Positions 38,701-47,287 of a DNA stretch of 64,000 bases are shown piece by piece. Where the stretch lies: positions 4,473,501 through 4,537,500 of the forward strand of contig NZ_BLIN01000005.1 in assembly GCF_009811555.1 (NCBI RefSeq), given 5' to 3'. The position numbers and the translations under genes are program-made. Source of the stretch: Streptomyces caniferus (GTDB lineage Bacteria; Actinomycetota; Actinomycetes; Streptomycetales; Streptomycetaceae). The notes under the pieces are model-generated. The model was given only the letters and a program-made list of their open reading frames with translations. It ran no database searches and was not told the DNA's origin. Every line of letters begins with the position of its first letter. The first letter of the stretch is position 1.

Positions 38701-40176
38701 GTGCCGAACGCCAACAATGACCTCCCCGCCCCGACCGCCGAGCGGACCCCGCAGTCGACGAACGCGCTGAACCATGTGCAGCGCCGTGCCGTGAGCGAGC
38801 TGCTGAGGGTGTCCCCCGTCGCGGATGACCTGGCCCGTCGCTTCCAGGAGGCCGGGTTCACTCTTGCCCTGGTCGGCGGCTCGGTCCGGGACGCGCTGCT
38901 GGGCCGGCTCGGCAATGACCTCGATTTCACCACCGATGCCCGCCCCGAGGACGTCCTGAAGATCGTCCGGCCGTGGGCGGACGCGGTCTGGGAGGTCGGC
39001 ATCGCCTTCGGGACCGTCGGCTGCAAGAAGGAATCATTCGACATCGAGGTCACGACCTACCGCTCCGAGGCGTACGACCGCACCTCCCGCAAGCCCGAGG
39101 TGTCGTACGGCGACTCCATCGAGCAGGACCTGGTGCGTCGGGACTTCACGGTGAACGCCATGGCGGTGCTGCTGCCGCAGAAGGAGTTCGTCGACCCGCA
39201 CGACGGCCTGGAGGACCTGGCCGCGCGCGTGCTGCGCACGCCGGGGACGCCGGAGGAATCCTTCTCCGATGACCCGCTGCGGATGATGCGCGCCGCTCGC
39301 TTCGCCGCGCAGCTGGACTTCGAGGTGGCGCCCGAGGTTGTCGCCGCGATGAAGGCGATGTCGGACCGTATCGAGATCGTCTCCGCGGAGCGTGTGCGGG
39401 ACGAGTTGAACAAGCTGATCCTGTCGGCGCACCCGCGCGAGGGATTGCGGCTGCTCGTCGAGTCGGGCCTGGCCGACCAGGTCCTTCCCGAGCTGCCCGC
39501 GCTGCGGCTGGAAAGTGACGAGCATCACCGTCACAAGGACGTCTACGAGCACTCGCTGACGGTCCTGGAGCAGGCGATCGACCTCGAGGAGGACGGGCCC
39601 GATCTGGTGCTGCGGCTGGCGGCTCTCCTGCACGACATCGGCAAGCCCAGGACGCGGCGCTTCGAGAAGGACGGTCGGGTCTCCTTCCACCACCACGAGG
39701 TGGTGGGCGCGAAGATGACCAAGAAGCGGATGACCGCCCTGAAGTACTCCAACGACATGGTCAAGGACGTCTCGCATCTGGTGGAGCTGCATCTGCGCTT
39801 CCACGGTTACGGCACGGGCGAGTGGACGGACTCCGCCGTCCGGCGGTATGTGCGGGATGCCGGCCCGCAGCTGAAGCGGCTCCACAAGCTGACGCGCTCG
39901 GACTGCACCACGCGTAACAAGCGCAAGGCCAATGCCCTGTCGCGCGCCTATGACGGGCTGGAGGAGCGCATCACGCGCCTGCAGGAGCAGGAAGAGCTGG
40001 AGGCGATCCGCCCGGACCTGGATGGCAACGACATCATGCAGATCCTGGGCATCCGTCCGGGACCCGAGGTCGGCAAGGCGTACAAGCAGATGCTGGAGAT
40101 CCGGCTGGAGCACGGACCGATGGAGCGGGATGCGGCGATCGCTGCTCTGAAGGAGTGGTGGGCCACCCAGGGCTGA
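38701..40176 (+). CDS. CCA tRNA nucleotidyltransferase
   Basis: A 491-residue class II nucleotidyltransferase that adds or repairs the 3' CCA of tRNAs; neither tRNA in this window encodes CCA. The head motif GGSVRDALLGRLGNDLDFTT (residues 59-78) has the G-[GS]-x-[RK]-D and D-x-D signatures. The RRDFTVNAMA motif and DDPLRMMRAARFAAQL follow. An HD domain is present near residues 300-340 (LLHDIGKPRTRRF, FHHHEVVGAKM). The start is GTG at 38701, only eight bases after TACCCT, so the mRNA may be leaderless. It is divergent from the DUF6049 operon. Confidence 0.96.
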   Translation: MPNANNDLPAPTAERTPQSTNALNHVQRRAVSELLRVSPVADDLARRFQEAGFTLALVGGSVRDALLGRLGNDLDFTTDARPEDVLKIVRPWADAVWEVGIAFGTVGCKKESFDIEVTTYRSEAYDRTSRKPEVSYGDSIEQDLVRRDFTVNAMAVLLPQKEFVDPHDGLEDLAARVLRTPGTPEESFSDDPLRMMRAARFAAQLDFEVAPEVVAAMKAMSDRIEIVSAERVRDELNKLILSAHPREGLRLLVESGLADQVLPELPALRLESDEHHRHKDVYEHSLTVLEQAIDLEEDGPDLVLRLAALLHDIGKPRTRRFEKDGRVSFHHHEVVGAKMTKKRMTALKYSNDMVKDVSHLVELHLRFHGYGTGEWTDSAVRRYVRDAGPQLKRLHKLTRSDCTTRNKRKANALSRAYDGLEERITRLQEQEELEAIRPDLDGNDIMQILGIRPGPEVGKAYKQMLEIRLEHGPMERDAAIAALKEWWATQG

Positions 40177-40177
40177 T

Positions 40178-40191
40178 GTTTCACGTGAAAC
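40178..40191. promoter_or_regulatory. parS: parS site (perfect)
   Basis: An exact GTTTCACGTGAAAC starting right after the CCA-enzyme stop (40174-40176); first of three copies within 73 bases. Confidence 0.95.
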
Positions 40192-40212
40192 CGGCGTTCG
40201 GCGCACCCGCTC

Positions 40213-40226
40213 GTTTCACGTGAAAC
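40213..40226. promoter_or_regulatory. parS: parS site (perfect)
   Basis: An exact GTTTCACGTGAAAC, the second of three closely spaced copies; centre-to-centre distances are 35 and 24 bases. Confidence 0.95.
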
Positions 40227-40260
40227 GTGGGGCGGTGTTTCACGTGAAACACCGCCCCAC
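40227..40260. terminator. 34-bp perfect palindrome with parS at its centre
   Basis: A perfect inverted repeat with no spacer: 17-base arms GTGGGGCGGTGTTTCAC and the exact complement, containing the third parS (40237-40250). It lies between two convergent genes (CCA enzyme and LppU-like), where a bidirectional terminator is expected. As RNA it could form a hairpin of up to 15 pairs. It may therefore serve as both terminator and centromere. Confidence 0.7.
40237..40250. promoter_or_regulatory. parS: parS site (perfect), centre of the palindrome
   Basis: An exact GTTTCACGTGAAAC; the symmetry continues ten bases on each side. Confidence 0.95.
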
Positions 40261-40286
40261 GGCGTATCCCAGGCGTGGGCCGCGTG

Positions 40287-40874
40287 CTACTTCGCCGAGG
40301 CCAGACAGAGCACCATGTGGGTGTCGGAACCCCTGCGTCGGTGCACGCTCTTGGTGTACGCCGAGCCGCTTGCGGGGCACACGGACGGGTCCGAGGTGTC
40401 ATCGTGCACCGCGGTCACCTTGTACTGGGCCTCCGAGGTACCGCAATCAACGACCTCGAGGCCGTCGTCGAGCGAACTGCTGGACTTCTTCACACAGTCG
40501 CCGACCGCGGCGCTGCTCGCGTCGTCCATGCTGCTGATCCAGGCAACGCCGAGGAAGATCACTCCGAGGACGGCTCCGATAACCCTCAGGATCGTCTTGG
40601 GCGAACGCCGCTTGGCGGGCTGCGGCGGCGGTACGGGAGGCCCGCCCTGCATGAAGTGCTGCTGCGGCGGCGCGGGGTAACCCGGCTGGGGCGGTCCGTA
40701 CGGAGCCTGCGGCTGCTGGGGGTAGGCGTATCCGCCCTGGGGCTGGCCGTAGGGGGCCTGGGGCGCCGGGGGTGCCTGCGGGTACGGGTTCTGTCCGTAG
40801 GGCTGATGCCCGTAAGGCGGCTGTCCGTAGGGTGCCTGGCCGTATGGCTGTTGGCTCTGAGGCGGCGTCGTCAT
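40287..40874 (-). CDS. LppU/SCO3897 family membrane protein
   Basis: A 195-residue protein of the LppU/SCO3897 family. Residues 1-88 are a cytoplasmic Pro/Gln/Tyr/Gly repeat region (PYGQPPYG, PYGHQPYG and so on). A membrane helix lies near residues 99-116 (ILRVIGAVLGVIFLGVAWI). The external part of about 75 residues contains VGDCVKK, VVDCGTSEAQYKV, SVCP and VLCLASAK; its four Cys probably form two disulfides. The function is not established. The ATG at 40874 is the likely start. Confidence 0.87.
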   Translation of the reverse strand: MTTPPQSQQPYGQAPYGQPPYGHQPYGQNPYPQAPPAPQAPYGQPQGGYAYPQQPQAPYGPPQPGYPAPPQQHFMQGGPPVPPPQPAKRRSPKTILRVIGAVLGVIFLGVAWISSMDDASSAAVGDCVKKSSSSLDDGLEVVDCGTSEAQYKVTAVHDDTSDPSVCPASGSAYTKSVHRRRGSDTHMVLCLASAK

Positions 40875-40984
40875 GGATCTCCCCCGATATTGATGTGTAC
40901 AGGCTCGTGTAGGACGTCCGTAAGGTATCTGGTCCGGCTGCCTCGACGCGGAGGCATGATCAGCTCGGAGAGAGCGGTGGGTCC

Positions 40985-42244
40985 TCAGCCGCGCCGGAAT
41001 CGGACCAACGCCAGGGTGACCACCGCGTACAGGACGGTCACCACACCGAGCAGAGCGGCTGATCTTCCGTCCGGAGGCAGCATGAGGGCGGCGACCGCGG
41101 CGGCGCCGACGAAGGCGACATTGAAGAGAACGTCGTAGACGGCGAAGATCCGGCCGCGGAAGGCATCGTCGACCGACGACTGGACGATGGTGTCGGTGGA
41201 GATCTTGGTCCCTTGTGTACCCAGGCCGAGCATGAACGCGGCGGCCAGCATCGGGCCCGGCGTGAAGAACAGCCCGAGGGACGGCACCAAGACGGCTCCC
41301 ATCGCGGCACAGCAGGCGATCCAGCCGAACGCGTCGAGCCGAGCGACGGCCCACGGTGTGAGGACAGCGGCCGTGAAGAAGCCCGCTCCTGACACCACGA
41401 CAGTGATCCCGAGCAGCGCCAGGCCCTCCGACTCGGTGCTGGACCAGGAGTACCGGCACAGCATCAACACCGTCACCGTCAGGGCTCCGTAGCAGAAGCG
41501 GATCACGGTCATCGCGATCAGCGCCCGTGCCGGAGCACGCCGCTCGGCGAGATGACGCAGCCCGTCCGCGAGGCCTCGCACCGTGCTCAACAGGGCTTCG
41601 CGCAGGTGCGGCTGGAGGCGTGCGGGGTCGGGGCCGAGCAGCTGAGGCGCCATGCGCAGCGCGGTGAGGGCGGAACAGAAGTAGAGGAAGGCGGCGAGCA
41701 GCACGACGTACGCGTCCACATCCGAGCCGGCCAGCCGGACGGCGAAGGCGAGCCCGCCGCCGGCGGTCGCGGCGAGCGTTCCGGCGGTGGGAGCCAGGGA
41801 GTTGGCCATGACCAGTTGCTCTTCACCGTCGACCACGCGCGGGAGCGCCGCCGAGAGTCCCGCCAGGACGAAGCGGTTGACCGCGGTCACCGACAGCGCC
41901 GAGGCGTAGAAGAGCCAGTCGGGGGCCTTCGACACGATCAGCGCCGCTGTCGCCATGGCCAGCAGGGTGCGCAGCAGATTGCCGTACAGCAGGACCTGAC
42001 GCCGCCGCCAGCGGTCGAGCAGTACCCCGGTGAACGGCCCCAGGAGGGAGTACGGCAGCAGCAGGATCGCCATGGCGGAGGCGATGGCCGTGGGCGAGGT
42101 CTGCTTTTCGGGCGAGAAGACGACGAAGGCGGCGAGCGCGACCTGGAACACCCCGTCGGCCGCCTGGGAAAGGAGCCGTGCGGCAAGGAGCGAACGGAAG
42201 TCGCGTAGCCGGAGTAATACGCGGAGGTCGCGCACAGCATGCAT
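40985..42244 (-). CDS. MFS transporter
   Basis: A 419-residue major facilitator protein with 12 predicted helices. The loop after helix 2 reads GVLLDRWRRRQVLLYGNLLR, an MFS motif-A variant. Substrates cannot be inferred; it lies alone between the LppU-like gene and ino1. The start is placed at ATG 42244 (MHAVRDLRVLLRLRDFRSLL); a GTG five codons upstream in the same frame is possible. Confidence 0.88.
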   Translation of the reverse strand: MHAVRDLRVLLRLRDFRSLLAARLLSQAADGVFQVALAAFVVFSPEKQTSPTAIASAMAILLLPYSLLGPFTGVLLDRWRRRQVLLYGNLLRTLLAMATAALIVSKAPDWLFYASALSVTAVNRFVLAGLSAALPRVVDGEEQLVMANSLAPTAGTLAATAGGGLAFAVRLAGSDVDAYVVLLAAFLYFCSALTALRMAPQLLGPDPARLQPHLREALLSTVRGLADGLRHLAERRAPARALIAMTVIRFCYGALTVTVLMLCRYSWSSTESEGLALLGITVVVSGAGFFTAAVLTPWAVARLDAFGWIACCAAMGAVLVPSLGLFFTPGPMLAAAFMLGLGTQGTKISTDTIVQSSVDDAFRGRIFAVYDVLFNVAFVGAAAVAALMLPPDGRSAALLGVVTVLYAVVTLALVRFRRG

Positions 42245-42322
42245 GAGGCACAGCCTCACACAGCCCGCAGGCCCCCGGGTGGAATACCCGGAGGCCTGCG
42301 GAGGCAGGGTGCGTCGGGCGTC

Positions 42323-43405
42323 TCAGCGCTCGACGTCGCCGTTGATGAACTTCTCGACGTTCTCCCGTGCCTCGTCGTCGAAGTACTGCACCGGCGGGGA
42401 CTTCATGAAGTACGAGGAAGCGGAGAGGATCGGGCCACCGATGCCCCGGTCCTTGGCGATCTTCGCGGCGCGCAGGGCGTCGATGATGACACCTGCGGAG
42501 TTCGGGGAGTCCCAGACCTCGAGCTTGTACTCCAGGTTCAGCGGCACATCACCGAAGGCGCGGCCCTCGAGGCGGACGTAGGCCCACTTGCGGTCGTCCA
42601 GCCAGGCCACGTAGTCCGAGGGGCCGATGTGGACGTTGTCCTCGCCCATTTCACGGTCCCGGATCTGGGAGGTGACGGCCTGCGTCTTGGAGATCTTCTT
42701 GGACTCCAGGCGCTCGCGCTCGAGCATGTTCTTGAAGTCCATGTTGCCGCCGACGTTGAGCTGCATCGTGCGGTCCAGGATGACGCCCCGGTCCTCGAAG
42801 AGCTTGGCCATCACGCGGTGCGTGATCGTGGCGCCGACCTGCGACTTGATGTCGTCACCGACGATCGGGACACCGGCCTCGGTGAACTTGTCCGCCCACT
42901 CCTTGGTGCCGGCGATGAAGACCGGGAGGGCGTTGACGAACGCGACCTTGGCGTCGATGGCGCACTGGGCGTAGTACTTCGCGGCGTCCTCGGAGCCGAC
43001 GGGGAGGTAGCAGACCAGAACGTCGACCTGATTGTCCTTGAGGATCTGGACGACGTCGACCGGGGCCTCGGTGGACTCCTCGATGGTCTGGCGGTAGTAC
43101 TTGCCCAGGCCGTCGTGGGTGTGGCCGCGCTGGACCGTCACGCCCGCGTTGGGCACGTCGCAGATCTTGATGGTGTTGTTCTCGCTGGCGCCGATGGCAT
43201 CCGCGAGGTCGAGCCCGACCTTCTTGGCGTCGACGTCGAAAGCCGCCACGAACTCGATGTCACGCACGTGGTAGTCGCCGAACTGCACGTGCATGAGACC
43301 GGGCACGCGGCTCTTCGGGTCGGCGTCCTTGTAGTACTCGATGCCCTGTACCAGCGAGGCGGCGCAGTTGCCCACGCCGACGATGGCTACGCGAACCGAA
43401 CCCAT
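42323..43405 (-). CDS. ino1: Inositol-3-phosphate synthase
   Basis: A 360-residue NAD-dependent enzyme that converts glucose 6-phosphate to inositol 3-phosphate, the first step toward phosphatidylinositol lipids and mycothiol in Actinobacteria. The NAD motif is [12 protein letters not shown] at residues 10-21. Other conserved parts are [18 protein letters not shown] and [15 protein letters not shown]. The ATG at 43405 follows GGGAGCAACC. The PadR gene lies 46 bases upstream on the same strand, so the pair is probably one operon controlled by the PadR protein. Confidence 0.97.
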   Translation of the reverse strand: MGSVRVAIVGVGNCAASLVQGIEYYKDADPKSRVPGLMHVQFGDYHVRDIEFVAAFDVDAKKVGLDLADAIGASENNTIKICDVPNAGVTVQRGHTHDGLGKYYRQTIEESTEAPVDVVQILKDNQVDVLVCYLPVGSEDAAKYYAQCAIDAKVAFVNALPVFIAGTKEWADKFTEAGVPIVGDDIKSQVGATITHRVMAKLFEDRGVILDRTMQLNVGGNMDFKNMLERERLESKKISKTQAVTSQIRDREMGEDNVHIGPSDYVAWLDDRKWAYVRLEGRAFGDVPLNLEYKLEVWDSPNSAGVIIDALRAAKIAKDRGIGGPILSASSYFMKSPPVQYFDDEARENVEKFINGDVER

Positions 43406-43451
43406 TCCGGTTGCTCCCTGTGTTCTCGATGAGGATCTGCACAGCAGAGCC

Positions 43452-44132
43452 TCATGTGGTGGTGTCATCGGACGGGTCCGGCCGGGAACCACCCCGGTGC
43501 CGGGGCAGGCCGCCCGTATCTCCTGACTGGTTCTTCTTGTCCTGTGCTGCGGGACCTGGTGGGCGCTGGTCGCGCCCGGCACGCTCGCTCTCGATGAGCT
43601 CGTTCAGCCAACGCACTTCGCGCTCGACGGATTCCATGCCGTGTCGCTGCAGTTCGAGGGTGTAGTCGTCCAGCCGCTCGCGTGACTTGGCCAGGGAGAT
43701 GCGCATCCGCTCGAGGCGCTCCTCCAGCCGGCTGCGGCGGCCTTCCAGCACGCGCATCCTTACGTCCCGAGATGTCTGGCCGAAGAATGCGAAGCGGACG
43801 CCGAAGTGCTCGTCCTCCCATGCATCCGGTCCGGAGTGGGAGAGCAGTTCTTCGAAGTGCTCTTTGCCCGCTGCGGTCAATCGGTAGACGATCTTGGCTC
43901 GGCGCCCGGTCAGAGCCGCGGCCGGTACGTCCTCCGCGGTGCCGTCCGTCTCCTCGACGAGCCAGCCGCTCGCGACCAGCGCCTTGAGACAGGGATAGAG
44001 GGTGCCATAGCTGAACGCGCGGAAGACCCCGAGCGAGGTGTTGAGCCGTTTCCGCAGCTCATAGCCGTGCATCGGGGATTCGCGGAGCAGGCCGAGGACG
44101 GCGAACTCGAGGATGCCGGAACGTCTGCTCAT
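43452..44132 (-). CDS. PadR family transcriptional regulator
   Basis: A 226-residue winged-helix regulator. The PadR domain occupies residues 1-95 with [39 protein letters not shown] and [18 protein letters not shown] helical C-terminal domain (95-190) rich in Arg and Glu should form the dimer, followed by a Pro/Asp-rich tail. The ATG at 44132 follows GGCGGAGG. A perfect inverted repeat just upstream is its likely operator, implying autoregulation together with ino1. Confidence 0.92.
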   Translation of the reverse strand: MSRRSGILEFAVLGLLRESPMHGYELRKRLNTSLGVFRAFSYGTLYPCLKALVASGWLVEETDGTAEDVPAAALTGRRAKIVYRLTAAGKEHFEELLSHSGPDAWEDEHFGVRFAFFGQTSRDVRMRVLEGRRSRLEERLERMRISLAKSRERLDDYTLELQRHGMESVEREVRWLNELIESERAGRDQRPPGPAAQDKKNQSGDTGGLPRHRGGSRPDPSDDTTT

Positions 44133-44172
44133 CCTCCGCCTCCTTGGTCCTGTGCGTTCTTTATGTCGTGCT

Positions 44173-44193
44173 GATGTATCGACTCGATACATC
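44173..44193. promoter_or_regulatory. Likely PadR operator
   Basis: A 21-base perfect palindrome with arms GATGTATCGA and TCGATACATC around a central C, 41 bases before the padR start. PadR regulators bind ATGTAT-like dyads upstream of their own genes. The rest of the 361-base gap to the penicillin-binding protein gene (44133-44493) must hold that gene's promoter; I see no further clear element or gene in it. Confidence 0.75.
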
Positions 44194-44493
44194 CAGACGA
44201 TAGAGCGGTCACCTGGGCGGAACAAGTGGGGGGACGGTGAACGGCATCACATCACCGAATCGTTCTCATCAACCTGACTGATTTGGAGTGAATTTCAACA
44301 CTGGGCAGGTTTTGGTCGTGCGTAGTCTGTGCGGCATGCAGACTGCCGGGAACCGTGGGCCGATATCTGGCGTCCCCATCCTCGGTGTAGTGCGGCTCGC
44401 GCCTCAGGAGCGAGCCGTGCATCGGGGGGACCTGAAGACAATTGCCGCCTTCAGGCGACGAGATAGCGCGCCTGCCCGAGGAGTATTCGTTCC

Positions 44494-47163
44494 ATGAGCG
44501 AGCACCGTCGCAAACCGCCACAGCCGCAGAGTGGCGGACGTGCCGCGGCCCGACGCGCCGCACCGCAGCCACCGGGGCGTCGATCCGCCCCTTCGCGTGG
44601 CTCCGCCGCCGATCCTGCCTCTCACTCCGAGCCGAGCGGTCAGGAGCCGCGGCAGGGAGGGCGTGCCGAGGCACGCAGAGCTGCCCAGCGCAGCGGCCGC
44701 CGACGGGCGACCGATGCCTCCGCGATGGCTGCCGGTGACGGTGCCGGCGGCCGTGGTGGCGGCCGGCGTGGCGGCGGCGGTGGTGGTGGCCCCGAGGGAG
44801 GCCGTGGCCGCGGCCGCGGTGGCGGCGGCGAGCCCGCCAAGAAGCGTCTGATCGACTACCCGCGTGCCCATCGCACCGGGTGGCGGCGCTTCGTGCCGTC
44901 CTGGAAGCAGGTCGCGACGCTGTCCGTCGGATTCATAGGGCTGGTCGTGGGTGCCTCCGGCGTCGCGTTGGCCTTGGTACAGGTTCCGGACGAGAGCCTG
45001 GCCGCCAAATCGCAGAACAACGTCTACCTCTGGGCCAATGGCAAGGTCATGGCGCGCGACGGTGAGACGAACCGGCAGAACGTCACGATCGACGAGATTC
45101 CGACCTCGATGCAGAATGCGGCGATCGCCGCGGAGAACGCATCGTTCCGGACGGACTCGGGCGTGGACCCCATGGGCATCGCACGTGCGGTGTTCAACAT
45201 GGCCAAGGGCGGCGAGACCCAGGGCGGCTCGACCATTACCCAGCAGTATGTGAAGAACGCGATGCTGAGCCAGCAGCAGACCCTTGACCGCAAGTTCAAG
45301 GAACTGTTCATCGCGATCAAGGTCGGCTGGTCGAAGAACAAGAACGAGATTCTTCAGGGATACCTGAACACCAGCTACTACGGTCGCGGGGCCTACGGGA
45401 TCCAGGCAGCGGCTCAGGCGTACTACGGCGTGGACGCCGCCAAGCTGAATGCGAACCAGAGCGCCTTCCTGGCCACCGTGCTCAAGGGCGCCGACCTGTA
45501 CGACCCCGCGGGCGGTACCAGCCCGGGGGCCACGCGGGCGGCGAACACCGCACGGGCCAAGGCGCGGTGGTCCTGGATCCTCGACCGTGAGGTCGAGAAC
45601 CACCTCCTGTCGAAGGCGGACCGGAACAAGTACCGAGGACATTTCCCCACACCGCATCTGCCGAAGCCGGTGGCCAGCAAGAGCGGCCAGATCGGCTACA
45701 TGATGGACACCGCGAAGAAGTACGTGCTGAAGCACGCGGATGTCAGTGAGGCCCAGTTCGACAAGGGCGGCTACACGATCCGGACGACCTTCGACGCGAA
45801 GAAGACCACGGCGCTCGAGAACGCGGTCAAGAAGGTCGACAAGCGGTATATCGACCCGAAGAAGCGCGCGAAGGACAAATACGTCCAGTTCGGTGGTGCC
45901 TCCGTGGTGCCGGGAGACGGCAAGATCGTCGCCCTGTACGGCGGCGAGGGGTACGACAAGGGGCACTTCAGCAACAACGCCGACACCTTCGGTGTGCCGG
46001 TCGGCTCGACCTGGAAGCCGTTCGTGCTCGCAGCGGCGATGAAGTACGGAACAGCCCAGAGCGGCGGGCCGATCTCGCCGGCCAGCCTCTACAACGGCGA
46101 TGACCACCTGAAGGTGAAGAACGCCGACGGCAGCTATGTCCAGAAGCGGGACAACTCGCCCTTCTATCAGGAGAACGAGAGCAACCACCCCTGGGGCTAC
46201 ATCCCCTTGACCAAGGCGATGGAACAGTCCGTCAACACGCCCTTCGTGCAGCTCGGCATGGACGTCGGGATGAAGAGGGTCCGGGAAATGGCGCATGCCG
46301 CGGGCATCGCGGACGCCAGCTTCGACAAGAACCTGAACCCGTCCTTTGCGCTGGGTACCTCCACACCGAGCGCGATCCGGATGGCCGATGCCTATGCGAC
46401 GTTCGCCCAGTCGGGAACGAAGGTGGAGCCGTACTCGGTGACCAAGGTGACGTACGAGGGGGGCGACCTGCCGGGCTTCGACAAGCCCAAGCAGGAGACG
46501 GCGATGGATTCCAACATCGCCAACAACGTCACCAAGGTGCTGGAGAACGTCATCAAGAACGGCACGGGCAAGCTGGCCCGTCGGCTGAACATGCCGGCGG
46601 CGGGCAAGACCGGTACCACCGACGAGAACAAGTCGGCCTGGTTCGTCGGCTACACCAAGCAGCTTTCGACGGCCGTCACCATGTTCCGTGAGGACGCACA
46701 GAATCCGCGTCAGCTGTCCATGAACGGTGTCGGTGGTTTCGACTCGATCCACGGTGGCGCACTGCCCACCGAGGTATGGACCGAGTACATGCTGAAGGCG
46801 ATGAACGGCGCCACGCCGGAGCCCTTCCCGGCTGCTACGCCCATCGGGCGACAGGTGGACGAGCCCGGTATGCCGACGCCGACGCCGACTCCCACGCCGT
46901 CGGACACGCCGTCGGAGACCCCTTCGGGGACTCCCAGCGACTCTGCTTCCCCGTCGGACTCTCCCAGCCCGACCCCGACAGATACCTGTTCCCCCTGGGA
47001 CGTCAACTGCAGGAACAGCGGTGGTACCGGTAACGGCGGGGCCAACGGTGGGGGACCGGGCGGACCCGGTGGACCCGGCGGTGACACCGGAGGCACGAGT
47101 CCGACGCCTGACCCGACGGACGCCAATGGTGGTGGAGGCCTGTTCGGCGGCCCTAACGGCTAG
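44494..47163 (+). CDS. Class A penicillin-binding protein (transglycosylase and transpeptidase)
   Basis: An 889-residue bifunctional cell-wall synthase. Residues 1-135 form a cytoplasmic Arg/Gly/Pro-rich lead, and a membrane helix spans about 140-162. The GT51 glycosyltransferase domain (190-370) has AAENASFRTDSGVDPMGIAR and GGSTITQQYVKN; the usual Glu-Asp of its motif 1 reads Glu-Asn. The transpeptidase domain has Ser505-Thr-Trp-Lys508, Ser579-Val-Asn581 and Lys705-Thr-Gly-Thr708. A Pro/Thr/Ser-rich and Gly-rich external tail follows from about 795, with one Cys pair (DTCSPWDVNC). The start is ATG at 44494. Confidence 0.96.
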   Translation: MSEHRRKPPQPQSGGRAAARRAAPQPPGRRSAPSRGSAADPASHSEPSGQEPRQGGRAEARRAAQRSGRRRATDASAMAAGDGAGGRGGGRRGGGGGGGPEGGRGRGRGGGGEPAKKRLIDYPRAHRTGWRRFVPSWKQVATLSVGFIGLVVGASGVALALVQVPDESLAAKSQNNVYLWANGKVMARDGETNRQNVTIDEIPTSMQNAAIAAENASFRTDSGVDPMGIARAVFNMAKGGETQGGSTITQQYVKNAMLSQQQTLDRKFKELFIAIKVGWSKNKNEILQGYLNTSYYGRGAYGIQAAAQAYYGVDAAKLNANQSAFLATVLKGADLYDPAGGTSPGATRAANTARAKARWSWILDREVENHLLSKADRNKYRGHFPTPHLPKPVASKSGQIGYMMDTAKKYVLKHADVSEAQFDKGGYTIRTTFDAKKTTALENAVKKVDKRYIDPKKRAKDKYVQFGGASVVPGDGKIVALYGGEGYDKGHFSNNADTFGVPVGSTWKPFVLAAAMKYGTAQSGGPISPASLYNGDDHLKVKNADGSYVQKRDNSPFYQENESNHPWGYIPLTKAMEQSVNTPFVQLGMDVGMKRVREMAHAAGIADASFDKNLNPSFALGTSTPSAIRMADAYATFAQSGTKVEPYSVTKVTYEGGDLPGFDKPKQETAMDSNIANNVTKVLENVIKNGTGKLARRLNMPAAGKTGTTDENKSAWFVGYTKQLSTAVTMFREDAQNPRQLSMNGVGGFDSIHGGALPTEVWTEYMLKAMNGATPEPFPAATPIGRQVDEPGMPTPTPTPTPSDTPSETPSGTPSDSASPSDSPSPTPTDTCSPWDVNCRNSGGTGNGGANGGGPGGPGGPGGDTGGTSPTPDPTDANGGGGLFGGPNG

Positions 47164-47169
47164 CGCACC

Positions 47170-47183
47170 GTTTCACGTGAAAC
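47170..47183. promoter_or_regulatory. parS: parS site (perfect)
   Basis: An exact GTTTCACGTGAAAC seven bases after the penicillin-binding protein stop. Confidence 0.95.
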
Positions 47184-47190
47184 GCTGAAC

Positions 47191-47204
47191 GTTTCACGTG
47201 AAAC
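47191..47204. promoter_or_regulatory. parS: parS site (perfect)
   Basis: A second exact copy, 21 bases (two helical turns) from the first, so both face the same side of the helix. Confidence 0.95.
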
Positions 47205-47214
47205 ACGGAGCCAC

Positions 47215-47249
47215 GAAGCCCTCGCCCGGTCAATCCGGGCGGGGGCTTC
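47215..47249 (+). terminator. Terminator after the penicillin-binding protein gene
   Basis: GAAGCCC-T-CGCCCGG (47215-47229) pairs with CCGGGCG-G-GGGCTTC (47235-47249) around TCAAT, with one T/G pair inside. It is followed by the GT87 gene start 39 bases later. Confidence 0.75.
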
Positions 47250-47287
47250 GCCGTCTCCTGCACAGGGTCGTACGGCAGGATGAGCCC

